From Kosakonia sp. SMBL-WEM22 (lineage in GTDB: Bacteria > Pseudomonadota > Gammaproteobacteria > Enterobacterales > Enterobacteriaceae), in the NCBI RefSeq assembly GCF_014490785.1, contig NZ_CP051488.1, positions 930,001-994,000 on the forward strand: a DNA stretch of 64,000 nt, given 5' to 3'. Below the pieces are notes generated by a model. That model was given only the letters and a program-made list of their open reading frames with translations, had not been told where the DNA came from and searched no databases. The position numbers were made by a program, and so were the translations under genes. Of the stretch, positions 1-7,591 are shown in pieces; position 1 is the first letter of the stretch; the number at the start of each line of letters is the position of its first letter.

Positions 1-1
1 G

Positions 2-430
2 CGCATCAAGCTGAAGCCGCAGAAGTGGGACCCAAAATCGCTGCAGTTTATGAGCGTGTCGGAGCTTAACGGCATCCGTGACGTGTTTGATGTGCAGTCG
101 CACACCCACTTCCTGCACCGGGTCGACGACGCGCGCCATCCGATCCTCTTTAGCCGCAGCTATCACAACATTCTGTTTGATTTTAAACGCTCGCGCCGCG
201 CGCTGGCGCAGTTCAACCCCCATGTGCTCTATCTCTCCTATCCCTTTGGCGGTTATGACGATAAAGCGGTGAAAGCGGCTAATGATGCCGGTTTCCATAT
301 GGCGGTAACCACGGTGCGCGGGAAGGTGAAGCCGGGGGATAATCCGTTCCTGTTAAAACGGCTCTATGTCTTACGAACGGATTCGCTGGAAACGATGTCG
401 CGGCTGATCAGCAATCAGCCGCAGGGGTAG
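2..430 (+). CDS. yadE: YadE, polysaccharide deacetylase family protein (3' part)
   Basis: Only the C-terminal part is present. The reading frame is open from base 2, so the start lies outside the window, and it ends with TAG at 428-430. The visible residues include VQSHTHFLHR and YLSYPFGGYDDKAV, which fit the late motifs of the NodB-type polysaccharide deacetylase (carbohydrate esterase 4) fold. They match the end of E. coli YadE, a predicted envelope deacetylase of unknown substrate. It is convergent with panD, with only 4 bases between the stop codons, as in E. coli. The family call is firm; the substrate is unknown. Confidence 0.9.
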   Translation, partial: RIKLKPQKWDPKSLQFMSVSELNGIRDVFDVQSHTHFLHRVDDARHPILFSRSYHNILFDFKRSRRALAQFNPHVLYLSYPFGGYDDKAVKAANDAGFHMAVTTVRGKVKPGDNPFLLKRLYVLRTDSLETMSRLISNQPQG

Positions 431-434
431 GGCA

Positions 435-815
435 TCAGGCAACCTGAACCGGCACGGCTTTCGCGGTGCGTTTCATCTCGTTGTCGCCGTCAAAGTAGGC
501 CACTTTCGGCTGCCAGCTGCGCGCCGATTCATCGGGCATGGTGACGTAGCTGGCGATAATCAGGATATCGCCGACATCCGCACAGTGCGCCGCCGCGCCG
601 TTAACGGAGATAATGCGCGAGCCGCGCTCACCGGCAATCGCATAGGTAGAGAAGCGCTTACCGTTGGTGACGTTGTAGATATCAATGGCTTCATATTCAA
701 GGATACCGGCCGCTTCCAGAAAATCCTGGTCGATGGCGCAGGAGCCTTCGTAATGCAGGTCGGCCTGCGTCACTTTCACGCGGTGGAGCTTGCCTTGCAG
801 CATAGTGCGAATCAT
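435..815 (-). CDS. panD: Aspartate 1-decarboxylase (pro-enzyme)
   Basis: Converts L-aspartate to beta-alanine, the branch of pantothenate and coenzyme A synthesis that meets PanB/PanC. It is 126 aa, the usual length. The self-cleavage site Gly24-Ser25 is visible in HYEGSCAID; in this family cleavage turns Ser25 into the catalytic pyruvoyl group. It is followed on the same strand (further from the origin of transcription) by no further gene and lies downstream of panC, separated by 106 bases. Start ATG at 813-815. Confidence 0.98.
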   Translation of the reverse strand: MIRTMLQGKLHRVKVTQADLHYEGSCAIDQDFLEAAGILEYEAIDIYNVTNGKRFSTYAIAGERGSRIISVNGAAAHCADVGDILIIASYVTMPDESARSWQPKVAYFDGDNEMKRTAKAVPVQVA

Positions 816-889
816 AAGTTGAACCTTCGTTACTGAGAGTAAAGCCGAAACGGGGGGAGACGGCTCCCTGCTTAACCCCGTCTGTTGTT

Positions 890-911
890 GCCGCGCCTTA
901 ACCGGCGCGGC
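890..911. other. GC-rich hairpin between panC and panD
   Basis: Eight-base perfect inverted repeat GCCGCGCC / GGCGCGGC with a six-base loop in the 106-base panC-panD gap. No T-run follows on either strand, so it is not a canonical intrinsic terminator. It could be an RNA processing or stability element between the two cistrons. The E. coli gene yadD, which sits in this gap in K-12, is absent. Confidence 0.5.
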
Positions 912-921
912 GTCTGCCAGA

Positions 922-1779
922 TTATTTCTGGGTCAATTCAACCACTCTATTGTCGATAAGCCGCGCCTGGCCGAGCCATGCCGCCATCAGAATCACCGCG
1001 CGCTGGCTGCTTTCAGTGAGTTCAAGCAGCGTGTCCGCATCGCGGATCTGAATATCATCGGCGCGGAAACCGGCTTCGTTAACCTGCTGCTCCGCCAGCG
1101 CCACCAGCTCTTCGACATCGCGCTCGCCCGCCTGTAGTTTATCGGCGATGGCGTTCATCACTTTGCTCATTCCCGGCGCAATTTTACGCTGGTCAGCGGT
1201 GAGATAGCCGTTACGCGAACTGAGCGCCAGGCCATCTTTCGCCCGCACGGTCGGCACGCCGACGATCTCAATGTCGTAACCCATATCCGCCACCATTTTG
1301 CGGATTAGCTGCAACTGCTGATAATCCTTCTCGCCGAAGCAGGCGATATCGGGCTGGACCAGGTTAAACAGTTTGCTGACGATGGTGGAGACGCCGCGGA
1401 AATGACCAGGACGGCTGGCACCTTCCAGCATCGTTGAGATGCCTGGAACGTCAACATAGGTCTGGCCTTCCGTACCCTGCGGGTAGATATCGGCAGGCGC
1501 AGGGGCAAAGACGAAATCGACTTTGCGTTTGTTCAGCTTTTCACAATCTTCCTGCAAGGTGCGCGGGTAGCGCACCAGGTCATCCTGGCGGTCAAACTGC
1601 ATCGGATTAACAAAGATGCTTACCACCACTACATCGGCGCGCAGTTTCGCTTCATCGACCAGCTTCATATGACCATCGTGTAGGTTGCCCATGGTCGGCA
1701 CCAGCGCAATGCGTTTTCCTTCCTGACGCAGGCGGCGAATATGCTGGCGCAGCAGCGGCAGGGTTTCAATAATCAACAC
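922..1779 (-). CDS. panC: Pantothenate synthetase
   Basis: Pantoate-beta-alanine ligase: ATP-dependent condensation of pantoate and beta-alanine to pantothenate through a pantoyl-adenylate. It is 285 aa (E. coli 283). The nucleotidyltransferase motif is seen as PTMGNLHDGHMKL with His34 and His37, and the second ATP-binding signature as LSSRNGYL. Residues FVNPMQF and GASRPGHFRGV are family hallmarks. It lies 11 bases downstream of panB and is probably co-transcribed with it and with panD. Confidence 0.98.
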   Translation of the reverse strand: MLIIETLPLLRQHIRRLRQEGKRIALVPTMGNLHDGHMKLVDEAKLRADVVVVSIFVNPMQFDRQDDLVRYPRTLQEDCEKLNKRKVDFVFAPAPADIYPQGTEGQTYVDVPGISTMLEGASRPGHFRGVSTIVSKLFNLVQPDIACFGEKDYQQLQLIRKMVADMGYDIEIVGVPTVRAKDGLALSSRNGYLTADQRKIAPGMSKVMNAIADKLQAGERDVEELVALAEQQVNEAGFRADDIQIRDADTLLELTESSQRAVILMAAWLGQARLIDNRVVELTQK

Positions 1780-1790
1780 AACAAGGCTCC

Positions 1791-2582
1791 TTAATGGAAA
1801 CTGTGTTCTTCGCCCGGATAGGCTCCGGACTCGACTTCAGCCACATACTGCCTGACCGCGGCACGCATGTCGCCTGCTTCATTGAGGAAATTTTTAGCAA
1901 ATTTTGGAATATGTCCACCGGTAATGCCGAAGGCGTCATGCATCACCAGAATCTGTCCGTCGGTCACATTGCCTGCACCGATACCAATCACCGGAATGGT
2001 TAACGCTTCGGTAATACGTTGTGCCAGCTCGACCGGCACGCACTCCAGCACCAGCAGCTGCGCGCCTGCCACTTCCAGCGCCAGCGCATCCTCATACAGA
2101 CCCTGCGCCGCATCGCCACGCCCCTGCACTTTATAGCCACCGAAAATGTTGACCGATTGTGGGGTTAACCCGAGGTGACCGCACACTGGCACCGCGCGTT
2201 CGGTGAGCATTTTCACCGTCGGTGCCAGCCAGCGGCCGCCTTCGATTTTCACCATATTGGCACCCGCGCGCATCACCGCTGCCGCATTCTCAAAGGCCTG
2301 TTCGGGCGTGGCGTAGGCCATAAAGGGCAGATCGGCGAGCAGCAGGCAGGCGGGGGCGCCGCGGCGCACGGCCTGGGTGTGATAAGCGATATCGGCCACC
2401 GTTACCGGCAGCGTGGAGTCGTGCCCTTGTACCGTCATACCTAACGAATCGCCGACTAGCATCACGTTGATCCCCTCTTCGGCAAAGAGTTTGGCGAAGC
2501 TGTAGTCATAGGCGGTGATGGTGGCGAAGCGGCGCTTCTCCTGCTTACATTTCAGCAGCCACGAGAGGGTAGTCGGTTTCAT
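1791..2582 (-). CDS. panB: 3-methyl-2-oxobutanoate hydroxymethyltransferase
   Basis: First step of pantoate synthesis: ketopantoate from 2-oxoisovalerate and methylene-tetrahydrofolate. It is 263 aa with the TIM-barrel signatures YDYSFAKLF, VGDSLGM (Asp45, metal ligand) and GHLGLTPQSVN. The open frame extends 17 codons upstream to 2633, but the ATG at 2580-2582 is preceded by AGGAA at a good distance and gives the family N-terminus MKPTTLSW, so I choose it. It starts the panB-panC-panD group. Confidence 0.97.
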   Translation of the reverse strand: MKPTTLSWLLKCKQEKRRFATITAYDYSFAKLFAEEGINVMLVGDSLGMTVQGHDSTLPVTVADIAYHTQAVRRGAPACLLLADLPFMAYATPEQAFENAAAVMRAGANMVKIEGGRWLAPTVKMLTERAVPVCGHLGLTPQSVNIFGGYKVQGRGDAAQGLYEDALALEVAGAQLLVLECVPVELAQRITEALTIPVIGIGAGNVTDGQILVMHDAFGITGGHIPKFAKNFLNEAGDMRAAVRQYVAEVESGAYPGEEHSFH

Positions 2583-2690
2583 AGCATTTCCTGATAGTCG
2601 AAGGCGAATCTGGCGCATTCTAAGCAGCAACATTCAGGGGGGCAACGGTTTTAGGCAACCCATTGAGGGAGGTCACCTTTTCAGGCGGGG

Positions 2691-3170
2691 TTACCAGGCT
2701 TCCGGTTTTGGCGCGTTCAGCCGCGTCAGCACCGCCTGCAACGCTTCGCCATCGGGGAAGCGCAGGTCAGGGGCGATCTCAAACAGTGGCCACAGCATAA
2801 AGCCGCGGTTTTTCATGTCGTAGTGAGGAATGGTCAAGCGCGCGGTCTGCAGCGTTAGCTCACCAAACAGCATAATGTCGAGGTCGAGGGTGCGCGGCCC
2901 CCAGCGTTCAGCTTTACGCACGCGCCCCTGCTGCAGCTCAATGCGCTGCGTATGGTCGAGAAGGGCTTCCGGCGCGAGCGTTGTTTCCAGCGCCACGGCG
3001 GCGTTGAGATAGTCTGGCTGATCCGGCGGGCCGAGCGGGGGAGTGCGATAAAGCGAGGAGCACGCCACGATGCGGCTGCCGGGTATCTCTCCCAGCGCGG
3101 CTATCGCGGCGTTAACTTGCTCGAGCGGCGAGGCGAGGTTGCTGCCCAGCGCGATAAAAGCAAGCGTCAT
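2691..3170 (-). CDS. folK: 6-hydroxymethyl-7,8-dihydropterin pyrophosphokinase
   Basis: Transfers pyrophosphate from ATP to hydroxymethyl-dihydropterin in folate synthesis. It is 159 aa, the same length as E. coli HPPK. Signatures are IALGSNLASP near the N-terminus, the SLYRTPPLG loop, and the RWGPRTLDLDIMLFG block with the magnesium-binding aspartates. Its ATG overlaps the pcnB stop (ATGA, 3167-3170), implying translational coupling. Confidence 0.98.
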   Translation of the reverse strand: MTLAFIALGSNLASPLEQVNAAIAALGEIPGSRIVACSSLYRTPPLGPPDQPDYLNAAVALETTLAPEALLDHTQRIELQQGRVRKAERWGPRTLDLDIMLFGELTLQTARLTIPHYDMKNRGFMLWPLFEIAPDLRFPDGEALQAVLTRLNAPKPEAW

Positions 3171-4564
3171 GCACCGCCCTCACGGCGCGGCGCGCGCTTG
3201 CGCGGACGGCGATGACGACGGCGCTCGGCGGGCTCGTCACCTAAATCATCAAGCATATGTTTTTGCGCTGGCGGTGCAGAGACCTGGAACTCGCCCCACC
3301 ATTTTGTCAGGCGCTGCAGTTCCGCGTTGTTCTCCGCCTCGGCGCGCAGTGCCAGCAGATCGTAAGAGGCGCGGAATTTCGGATGCTCCATCAGTTTCCA
3401 GGCACGTTTGCCCTGGCGACGGGACATGCGCAGCTGCAGCTGCCAGATATCGCGCACCAGCGTGGTGATGCGTTTCGGGATCGCCAGCGAGCGGCACGCT
3501 TCGTCGAGCACGTCGTTCATTGCCAGCGCGAAGGCGTCGTAATAGGCCAGCCCGCCCTCCTGGGTGATACGCTGCGCGTTCTCCAGCAACGGATACCAGA
3601 ACATGGCGGCAAAGAGGAACGCCGGGTTAACGCGCATATCGTTGTGAATGCGGTTATCGGTGTTCTTCAGCACCTGGGCAATAATGCGCTCCATCGGGCT
3701 GTCGCCGCGCTCGGTAAAGCAGCGGGTGATGATCGGGAAGAGCGGCTGGAAGAGGCCATATTCGCGCAGCAGCTGGTAGGTTTCGTAACCGTAACCGGCC
3801 TGCAACAGCTTGAGGGACTCTTCAAACAGACGCGCCGGCGGCACGTCGTTAATTAAGGTTGCCAGACGTGGGATCGGCTCGGCGGTCTCTTCGCTAATCT
3901 GCATGCCCAGTTTTGCGGCGAATCGCACCGCGCGCAGCATGCGCACCGGATCTTCGCGGTAGCGGGTTTCCGGGTTGCCGATCAGGCGGATGGTGCCCTC
4001 TTGCAGATCGCGCATGCCGCCGACGTAGTCACGCACGGTAAAGTCGGCAACGCTGTAGTAGAGGCTGTTGATGGTAAAGTCACGACGCTGGGCATCTTCT
4101 TCAATCGAGCCAAAGATGTTGTCGCGCAGCAGCATGCCGTTCTGGCCGCGCTGGGAGATGGTGCGATCGGTTTGCTGATCGTCATGATGACCACGGAAGG
4201 TCGCCACTTCGATAATCTCCGGCCCGAACATTACGTGCGCGAGGCGGAAACGGCGACCCACCAGGCGGCAGTTGCGGAACAGCTTGCGCACCTGATCCGG
4301 CGTGGCGTTGGTAGTGACATCAAAATCTTTTGGTTTTTTGCCCAGCAACAAGTCGCGCACCCCGCCGCCTACCAGGTATGCTTCATAGCCCGCTTTATTC
4401 AGACGATAGAGCACTTTGAGCGCATTTTCGCTGATATCTTTGCGGGAAATAGCGTGCTGCTCACGCGGAATAACCGTCATTTGCGGTTTGGCCATTGCCT
4501 CAACGGCCATGCTCTCTTCGCGGCTTAGCACCTTGCGGCAAAAATTAGCGACTCGGGTAAAAAT
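3167..4564 (-). CDS. pcnB: Poly(A) polymerase I, AUU start codon
   Basis: Adds poly(A) tails to RNA 3' ends and so promotes decay, including decay of small RNAs and plasmid copy-control RNAs. The nucleotidyltransferase domain shows VGGGVRD and KPKDFDVTT with catalytic Asp80 and Asp82; the tail is arginine-rich (RRHRRPRKRAPRR). The first standard start codon in the frame is GTG at 4529-4531, but the frame continues 11 codons upstream to ATT at 4562-4564, reading FTRVANFCRK. This is the N-terminus of E. coli PcnB, which is known to start at AUU, and it gives the same 465-aa length. A GAGGTG motif lies just upstream. The inefficient codon limits PcnB amount. Confidence 0.93.
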   Translation of the reverse strand: MFTRVANFCRKVLSREESMAVEAMAKPQMTVIPREQHAISRKDISENALKVLYRLNKAGYEAYLVGGGVRDLLLGKKPKDFDVTTNATPDQVRKLFRNCRLVGRRFRLAHVMFGPEIIEVATFRGHHDDQQTDRTISQRGQNGMLLRDNIFGSIEEDAQRRDFTINSLYYSVADFTVRDYVGGMRDLQEGTIRLIGNPETRYREDPVRMLRAVRFAAKLGMQISEETAEPIPRLATLINDVPPARLFEESLKLLQAGYGYETYQLLREYGLFQPLFPIITRCFTERGDSPMERIIAQVLKNTDNRIHNDMRVNPAFLFAAMFWYPLLENAQRITQEGGLAYYDAFALAMNDVLDEACRSLAIPKRITTLVRDIWQLQLRMSRRQGKRAWKLMEHPKFRASYDLLALRAEAENNAELQRLTKWWGEFQVSAPPAQKHMLDDLGDEPAERRRHRRPRKRAPRREGGA

Positions 4565-4574
4565 AGTACACCTC
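4562..4574 (-). promoter_or_regulatory. pcnB ribosome-binding site and AUU initiation codon
   Basis: On the minus strand, GAGGTG (4569-4574) lies four bases before ATT (4562-4564). Initiation at AUU is rare (infC is the classic case) and is discriminated against by IF3. The eleven codons between ATT and the first GTG are those of the known E. coli PcnB N-terminus, which supports real use of this start. Confidence 0.85.
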
Positions 4575-4622
4575 GGTAGTGTCAGACGTCATTGGGACAA
4601 AAAAATAGCGGCTAATCATAGC

Positions 4623-5519
4623 TCAGCGCGAAGCATTTGAGAATGCTGTATTCGCATCGCCTGTTACAGGTACGCGTGAAAGCGACCAGTTCGCCACCGC
4701 CTTTTCCAGCAGATCTTCAAGGGAGAGATCCTGCCACTCTTTTGTTACATCCTGGTTCAGAAATTGTAAAGCACGGATCAACACGGGACGCGGATCGCCC
4801 TCCGGCAGCGCGGGCGCATGGTTCTGCTTGGAGAGCTTATCCCCTTGTTCATTAAGGGCTAATGGTAGATGGACATACTCAGGTGCCGGCCAGCCTAATT
4901 GCTGATAAAGGGAGATATGGCGCACCGTCGGCGCAATGAGATCCGCGCCGCGTACGATCTCCGTCACACCCTGAAAATGGTCATCGACCACCACCGCCAG
5001 GTTATAAGCAAATAATCCATCGCGGCGGTGAATAATAAAATCCTCGCGCGCCAGTTTCTCTTCAGCAACGATGCGTCCGCGCAGGCGGTCGGTAAACTCC
5101 AGCACCGGCTGGCGTTGCAGCAGACGGACCGCGGCATTTTCGGGGCCATGCTTCAGGGTGCGGCAGTGGCCATCATAGAAACCGCCAACGCTTTGAATGC
5201 GCGCGCGCGTGCAGGTGCAGAAGTAGCTCAGCCCTTCGCGGTGTAGTCGTTCCAGCACGTCACGGTAGGCGTCATGCCGCCGGGATTGCCACAGCACCTC
5301 ACCGCCCCAGTACAGGCCGTAGTGTTCCAGCTGGCGCAAAATAGTCTCTGCCGCACCGGGCACTTCGCGGGGAGGATCGATATCTTCAATCCGCACCCGC
5401 CAGATACCCTGCTGCGCACGGGCTTGCAGATAGCTACCGAGGGCGGCAATTAACGAACCAAAATGCAGTTCACCGGATGGGGATGGCGCAAAGCGCCCGA
5501 TATAGTGTGATTCAGGCAT
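4623..5519 (-). CDS. gluQ: Glutamyl-queuosine tRNA(Asp) synthetase
   Basis: A glutamyl-tRNA synthetase paralogue without the anticodon domain that attaches glutamate to queuosine in the tRNA(Asp) anticodon. It shows the class I N-terminus YIGRFAPSPSGELHFGS, a zinc site around CTCTRARI, and the variant second signature LSKQNHAPA. I choose the ATG at 5517-5519 (298 aa), which lies just before the conserved core; no good Shine-Dalgarno is seen. An in-frame TTG a few codons upstream is an alternative, and the frame is open to 5663. It follows dksA, with a strong hairpin between. Confidence 0.93.
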   Translation of the reverse strand: MPESHYIGRFAPSPSGELHFGSLIAALGSYLQARAQQGIWRVRIEDIDPPREVPGAAETILRQLEHYGLYWGGEVLWQSRRHDAYRDVLERLHREGLSYFCTCTRARIQSVGGFYDGHCRTLKHGPENAAVRLLQRQPVLEFTDRLRGRIVAEEKLAREDFIIHRRDGLFAYNLAVVVDDHFQGVTEIVRGADLIAPTVRHISLYQQLGWPAPEYVHLPLALNEQGDKLSKQNHAPALPEGDPRPVLIRALQFLNQDVTKEWQDLSLEDLLEKAVANWSLSRVPVTGDANTAFSNASR

Positions 5520-5567
5520 ATCGACAGGCAAAAAATATAGGGCGGGCGTGAGAGCCGCCGCATAAGA

Positions 5568-5591
5568 GACGCCCCGCAGTAGCGGGGCGTC
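5568..5591 (-). terminator. Hairpin terminator between dksA and gluQ
   Basis: Ten-base perfect stem GACGCCCCGC / GCGGGGCGTC with loop of four, about 17 bases after the dksA stop. On the minus strand it is followed by TCTTATG, a weak U-tract, so partial read-through into gluQ is expected. In Shigella flexneri a terminator at this place is known to limit gluQ expression from the dksA promoter. Confidence 0.75.
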
Positions 5592-5608
5592 TTGGGGAAT
5601 GCCGGGGG

Positions 5609-6064
5609 TTAGCCCGCCATCTGTTTTTCGCGGATTTCCGCCAGGGTTTTGCAGTCGATGCACAGATCGGCAGTCGGACGCGCTTCCAGACGACGGATAC
5701 CAATTTCAACGCCGCAGGATTCGCAGAAACCGAAATCTTCGTCTTCTACTTTTTTCAGCGTTTTTTCGATCTTCTTAATCAGCTTGCGCTCGCGATCGCG
5801 GTTACGCAGTTCGAGGCTGAACTCCTCTTCCTGAGCAGCACGGTCAACCGGGTCCGGGAAGTTAGCCGCTTCGTCCTGCATGTGCGTAACGGTGCGATCG
5901 ACTTCATCCCTAAGTTGATTGCGCCATGCTTCAAGAATCCGCTTGAAGTGCGCCAGCTGGGCTTCGTTCATATACTCTTCGCCCGGCTTCTCTTGATACG
6001 GCTCCACCCCAGCGATGGCGAGAATACTCAGGGACGATGTTTTACGGTTTTGCCCTTCTTGCAT
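5609..6064 (-). CDS. dksA: RNA polymerase-binding transcription factor DksA
   Basis: Binds the RNA polymerase secondary channel and, with ppGpp, mediates the stringent response. It is 151 aa. The coiled-coil tip carries DPVDRAAQEEE (the DxxDxA motif, Asp71 and Asp74). The C-terminal zinc finger has CESC and CIDC cysteine pairs. The ATG at 6062-6064 is preceded by AAGGAG; an ATG-like extension to 6082 lacks a ribosome-binding site. Upstream is a sigma-70-like promoter at 6123-6151. Confidence 0.98.
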   Translation of the reverse strand: MQEGQNRKTSSLSILAIAGVEPYQEKPGEEYMNEAQLAHFKRILEAWRNQLRDEVDRTVTHMQDEAANFPDPVDRAAQEEEFSLELRNRDRERKLIKKIEKTLKKVEDEDFGFCESCGVEIGIRRLEARPTADLCIDCKTLAEIREKQMAG

Positions 6065-6122
6065 GTTGCTTCTCCTTAACACGCACTATCGATCCCCGTT
6101 CGGGGGAAAAATCAGGCCGCTA

Positions 6123-6151
6123 TAAATAGCAGATGCTTTTACGGATGGCAA
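6123..6151 (-). promoter_or_regulatory. Candidate dksA promoter
   Basis: On the minus strand TTGCCA (6146-6151) and TATTTA (6123-6128) are separated by exactly 17 bases, giving 5/6 and 4/6 matches to the sigma-70 boxes. The predicted start near 6116 leaves a leader of about 50 bases with a small CCCCG/CGGGG hairpin before the AAGGAG of dksA. Confidence 0.55.
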
Positions 6152-6236
6152 ATATCCATACGTAACACTTGACAACCCTGTGAAGAAAAGCGTATTTGCG
6201 CACGCGACCAAATCACTTATTCGTCAGGTGCTTGCC

Positions 6237-6941
6237 TTAAAGCGAGAACGGTAGCGGCAAGCTAAGACTCATATTATCGGCAGAAAGTTCCGCTTTATAA
6301 GCAATAACTTCCACCCCATTTTGTTGCGCTTCACTCAATAATCGTGCGTATTCCCCATCAATATGGCGCGCGGGTGCGAAATGTTCAACGGCGGAGTGCA
6401 GAATGGCAAACAAGATCACCGCACGGTCACCGTTGGCCGCAACGCTCATAAGTTCCCGTAAATGCTTCTGCCCGCGCAGTGTGACCGCATCCGGGAAATA
6501 GCCTGACTGCTGCTCGGCGAGCGTAACCGATTTCACTTCAATATAGCAGTTGCGGCGATCCTCCGCCTGCAACAGAAAATCAATTCTGCTGCGCTCCGCA
6601 CCATATTTCACTTCGCTTTTCAGCGCGCTATATCCCGTTAACTCCGGCAGGCGGTCAGCGATAATCGCCTCTTTCGTCAACATATTTGCCCGCTGGGTAT
6701 TGACGCAAATAAACGCGCCCTGCTGCGTTTCAGTTAATTCCCAGGTGTGGGCATATTTGCGCTTCAGATTGGTTGAAGTGGAATACCAGACCCGATCGCC
6801 CGGCGTGGCGCAGCCAGTCATCGCGCCGGTATTGGGGCAGTGCAGCGTCAGGGTTTCGCCTTCAGGCGTCACCACGTCCGCCAGAAAGCGCTTATAGCGC
6901 ATCACCAGCGTGGCGGATTGTAACGGCGGGGTGAACTCCAT
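6237..6941 (-). CDS. sfsA: SfsA, DNA/RNA nuclease-like sugar fermentation stimulation protein
   Basis: It is 234 aa, identical in length to E. coli SfsA. Originally described as a stimulator of maltose genes with DNA-binding activity; the family has a PD-(D/E)xK nuclease-like core, seen here as SRIDFLLQ followed by CYIEVKSVTL. The HCPNTGAM block near residue 35 is also conserved. It lies 44 bases downstream of thpR on the same strand and 172 bases upstream of dksA. The exact cellular role is unsettled. Confidence 0.95.
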   Translation of the reverse strand: MEFTPPLQSATLVMRYKRFLADVVTPEGETLTLHCPNTGAMTGCATPGDRVWYSTSTNLKRKYAHTWELTETQQGAFICVNTQRANMLTKEAIIADRLPELTGYSALKSEVKYGAERSRIDFLLQAEDRRNCYIEVKSVTLAEQQSGYFPDAVTLRGQKHLRELMSVAANGDRAVILFAILHSAVEHFAPARHIDGEYARLLSEAQQNGVEVIAYKAELSADNMSLSLPLPFSL

Positions 6942-6985
6942 AACTCTTCCTTAATATGTTCGTGGCTCAATACGCGCCGAAATGT

Positions 6986-7519
6986 TTACTCACCGCTAAG
7001 GGACCAGCGCGTCAGGGCGGTGTAACGGGTACGTCCATTAATAAACTGCGACTCATAGAGCGCAAACTCCGTGACCGGAAAGGACCAGCGAAAACCCGGC
7101 GGCGGGAGCGAAACCGCGTGGCTGGCGTCGCGCAGCAGCGTAATGTGCGGATGAAAAGGCTGCGGGCTTTGATAGCAGCCGCTACGTGCTGCCTGCGCGC
7201 GCAGCATATCCGCAAGTTGTAATAAACCGCGCGGCGGCTGGCGCGAACCGAGCCACACCACGCGCGAGCGCAGCCACTGGCCGGCATCATCCAGCGTCAG
7301 CGTAAAGCCCGGCTGGCGAATGCGCCCGGCCAGCGTCTCCAGCGCCTTTTGCTTCTCAGCGCTGATATCGCCCAGAAAGGCCAGCGTCAGATGCAAATTG
7401 GCGGCGGCGATTGGCCTTCCCGCTTCCGGCGCGAAGTGTTGCGCGCGCCACTGCACCAGTTGCTGCTGGATATCGGCGGGCAGTTCAATGGCAAAAAAGA
7501 GCCTTTTTGATGCGGGCAT
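6986..7519 (-). CDS. thpR: RNA 2',3'-cyclic phosphodiesterase (2H family)
   Basis: Formerly LigT, a 2'-5' RNA ligase in vitro. It is 177 aa (E. coli 176). The two HxTx motifs that define the 2H phosphoesterase fold are present: HLTLAFLG at His43 and HPHITLLRD with His125. It hydrolyses 2',3'-cyclic phosphate RNA ends to 2'-phosphate. It is divergent from hrpB with a 72-base gap and is probably transcribed with sfsA. Confidence 0.96.
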   Translation of the reverse strand: MPASKRLFFAIELPADIQQQLVQWRAQHFAPEAGRPIAAANLHLTLAFLGDISAEKQKALETLAGRIRQPGFTLTLDDAGQWLRSRVVWLGSRQPPRGLLQLADMLRAQAARSGCYQSPQPFHPHITLLRDASHAVSLPPPGFRWSFPVTEFALYESQFINGRTRYTALTRWSLSGE

Positions 7520-7549
7520 AGTGTGCTCGAGGTCAAGAATATGTGGGGA

Positions 7550-7558
7550 TGGTATACT
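7550..7558 (+). promoter_or_regulatory. Candidate extended -10 promoter for hrpB
   Basis: TGGTATACT at 7550-7558 is an extended -10 element (TGn plus a 5/6 match to TATAAT) 33 bases before the hrpB GTG. There is no convincing -35 box, which extended -10 promoters can do without. Confidence 0.45.
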
Positions 7559-7591
7559 GCTGCTCCTCTTCTGTTAACCCCTGGAGCGTTT

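Noticed and set aside
6169..6174. Perfect TTGACA on the plus strand upstream of dksA
   Set aside because: No -10 box at a proper distance and no plus-strand gene to serve; it points at the 3' end of sfsA.
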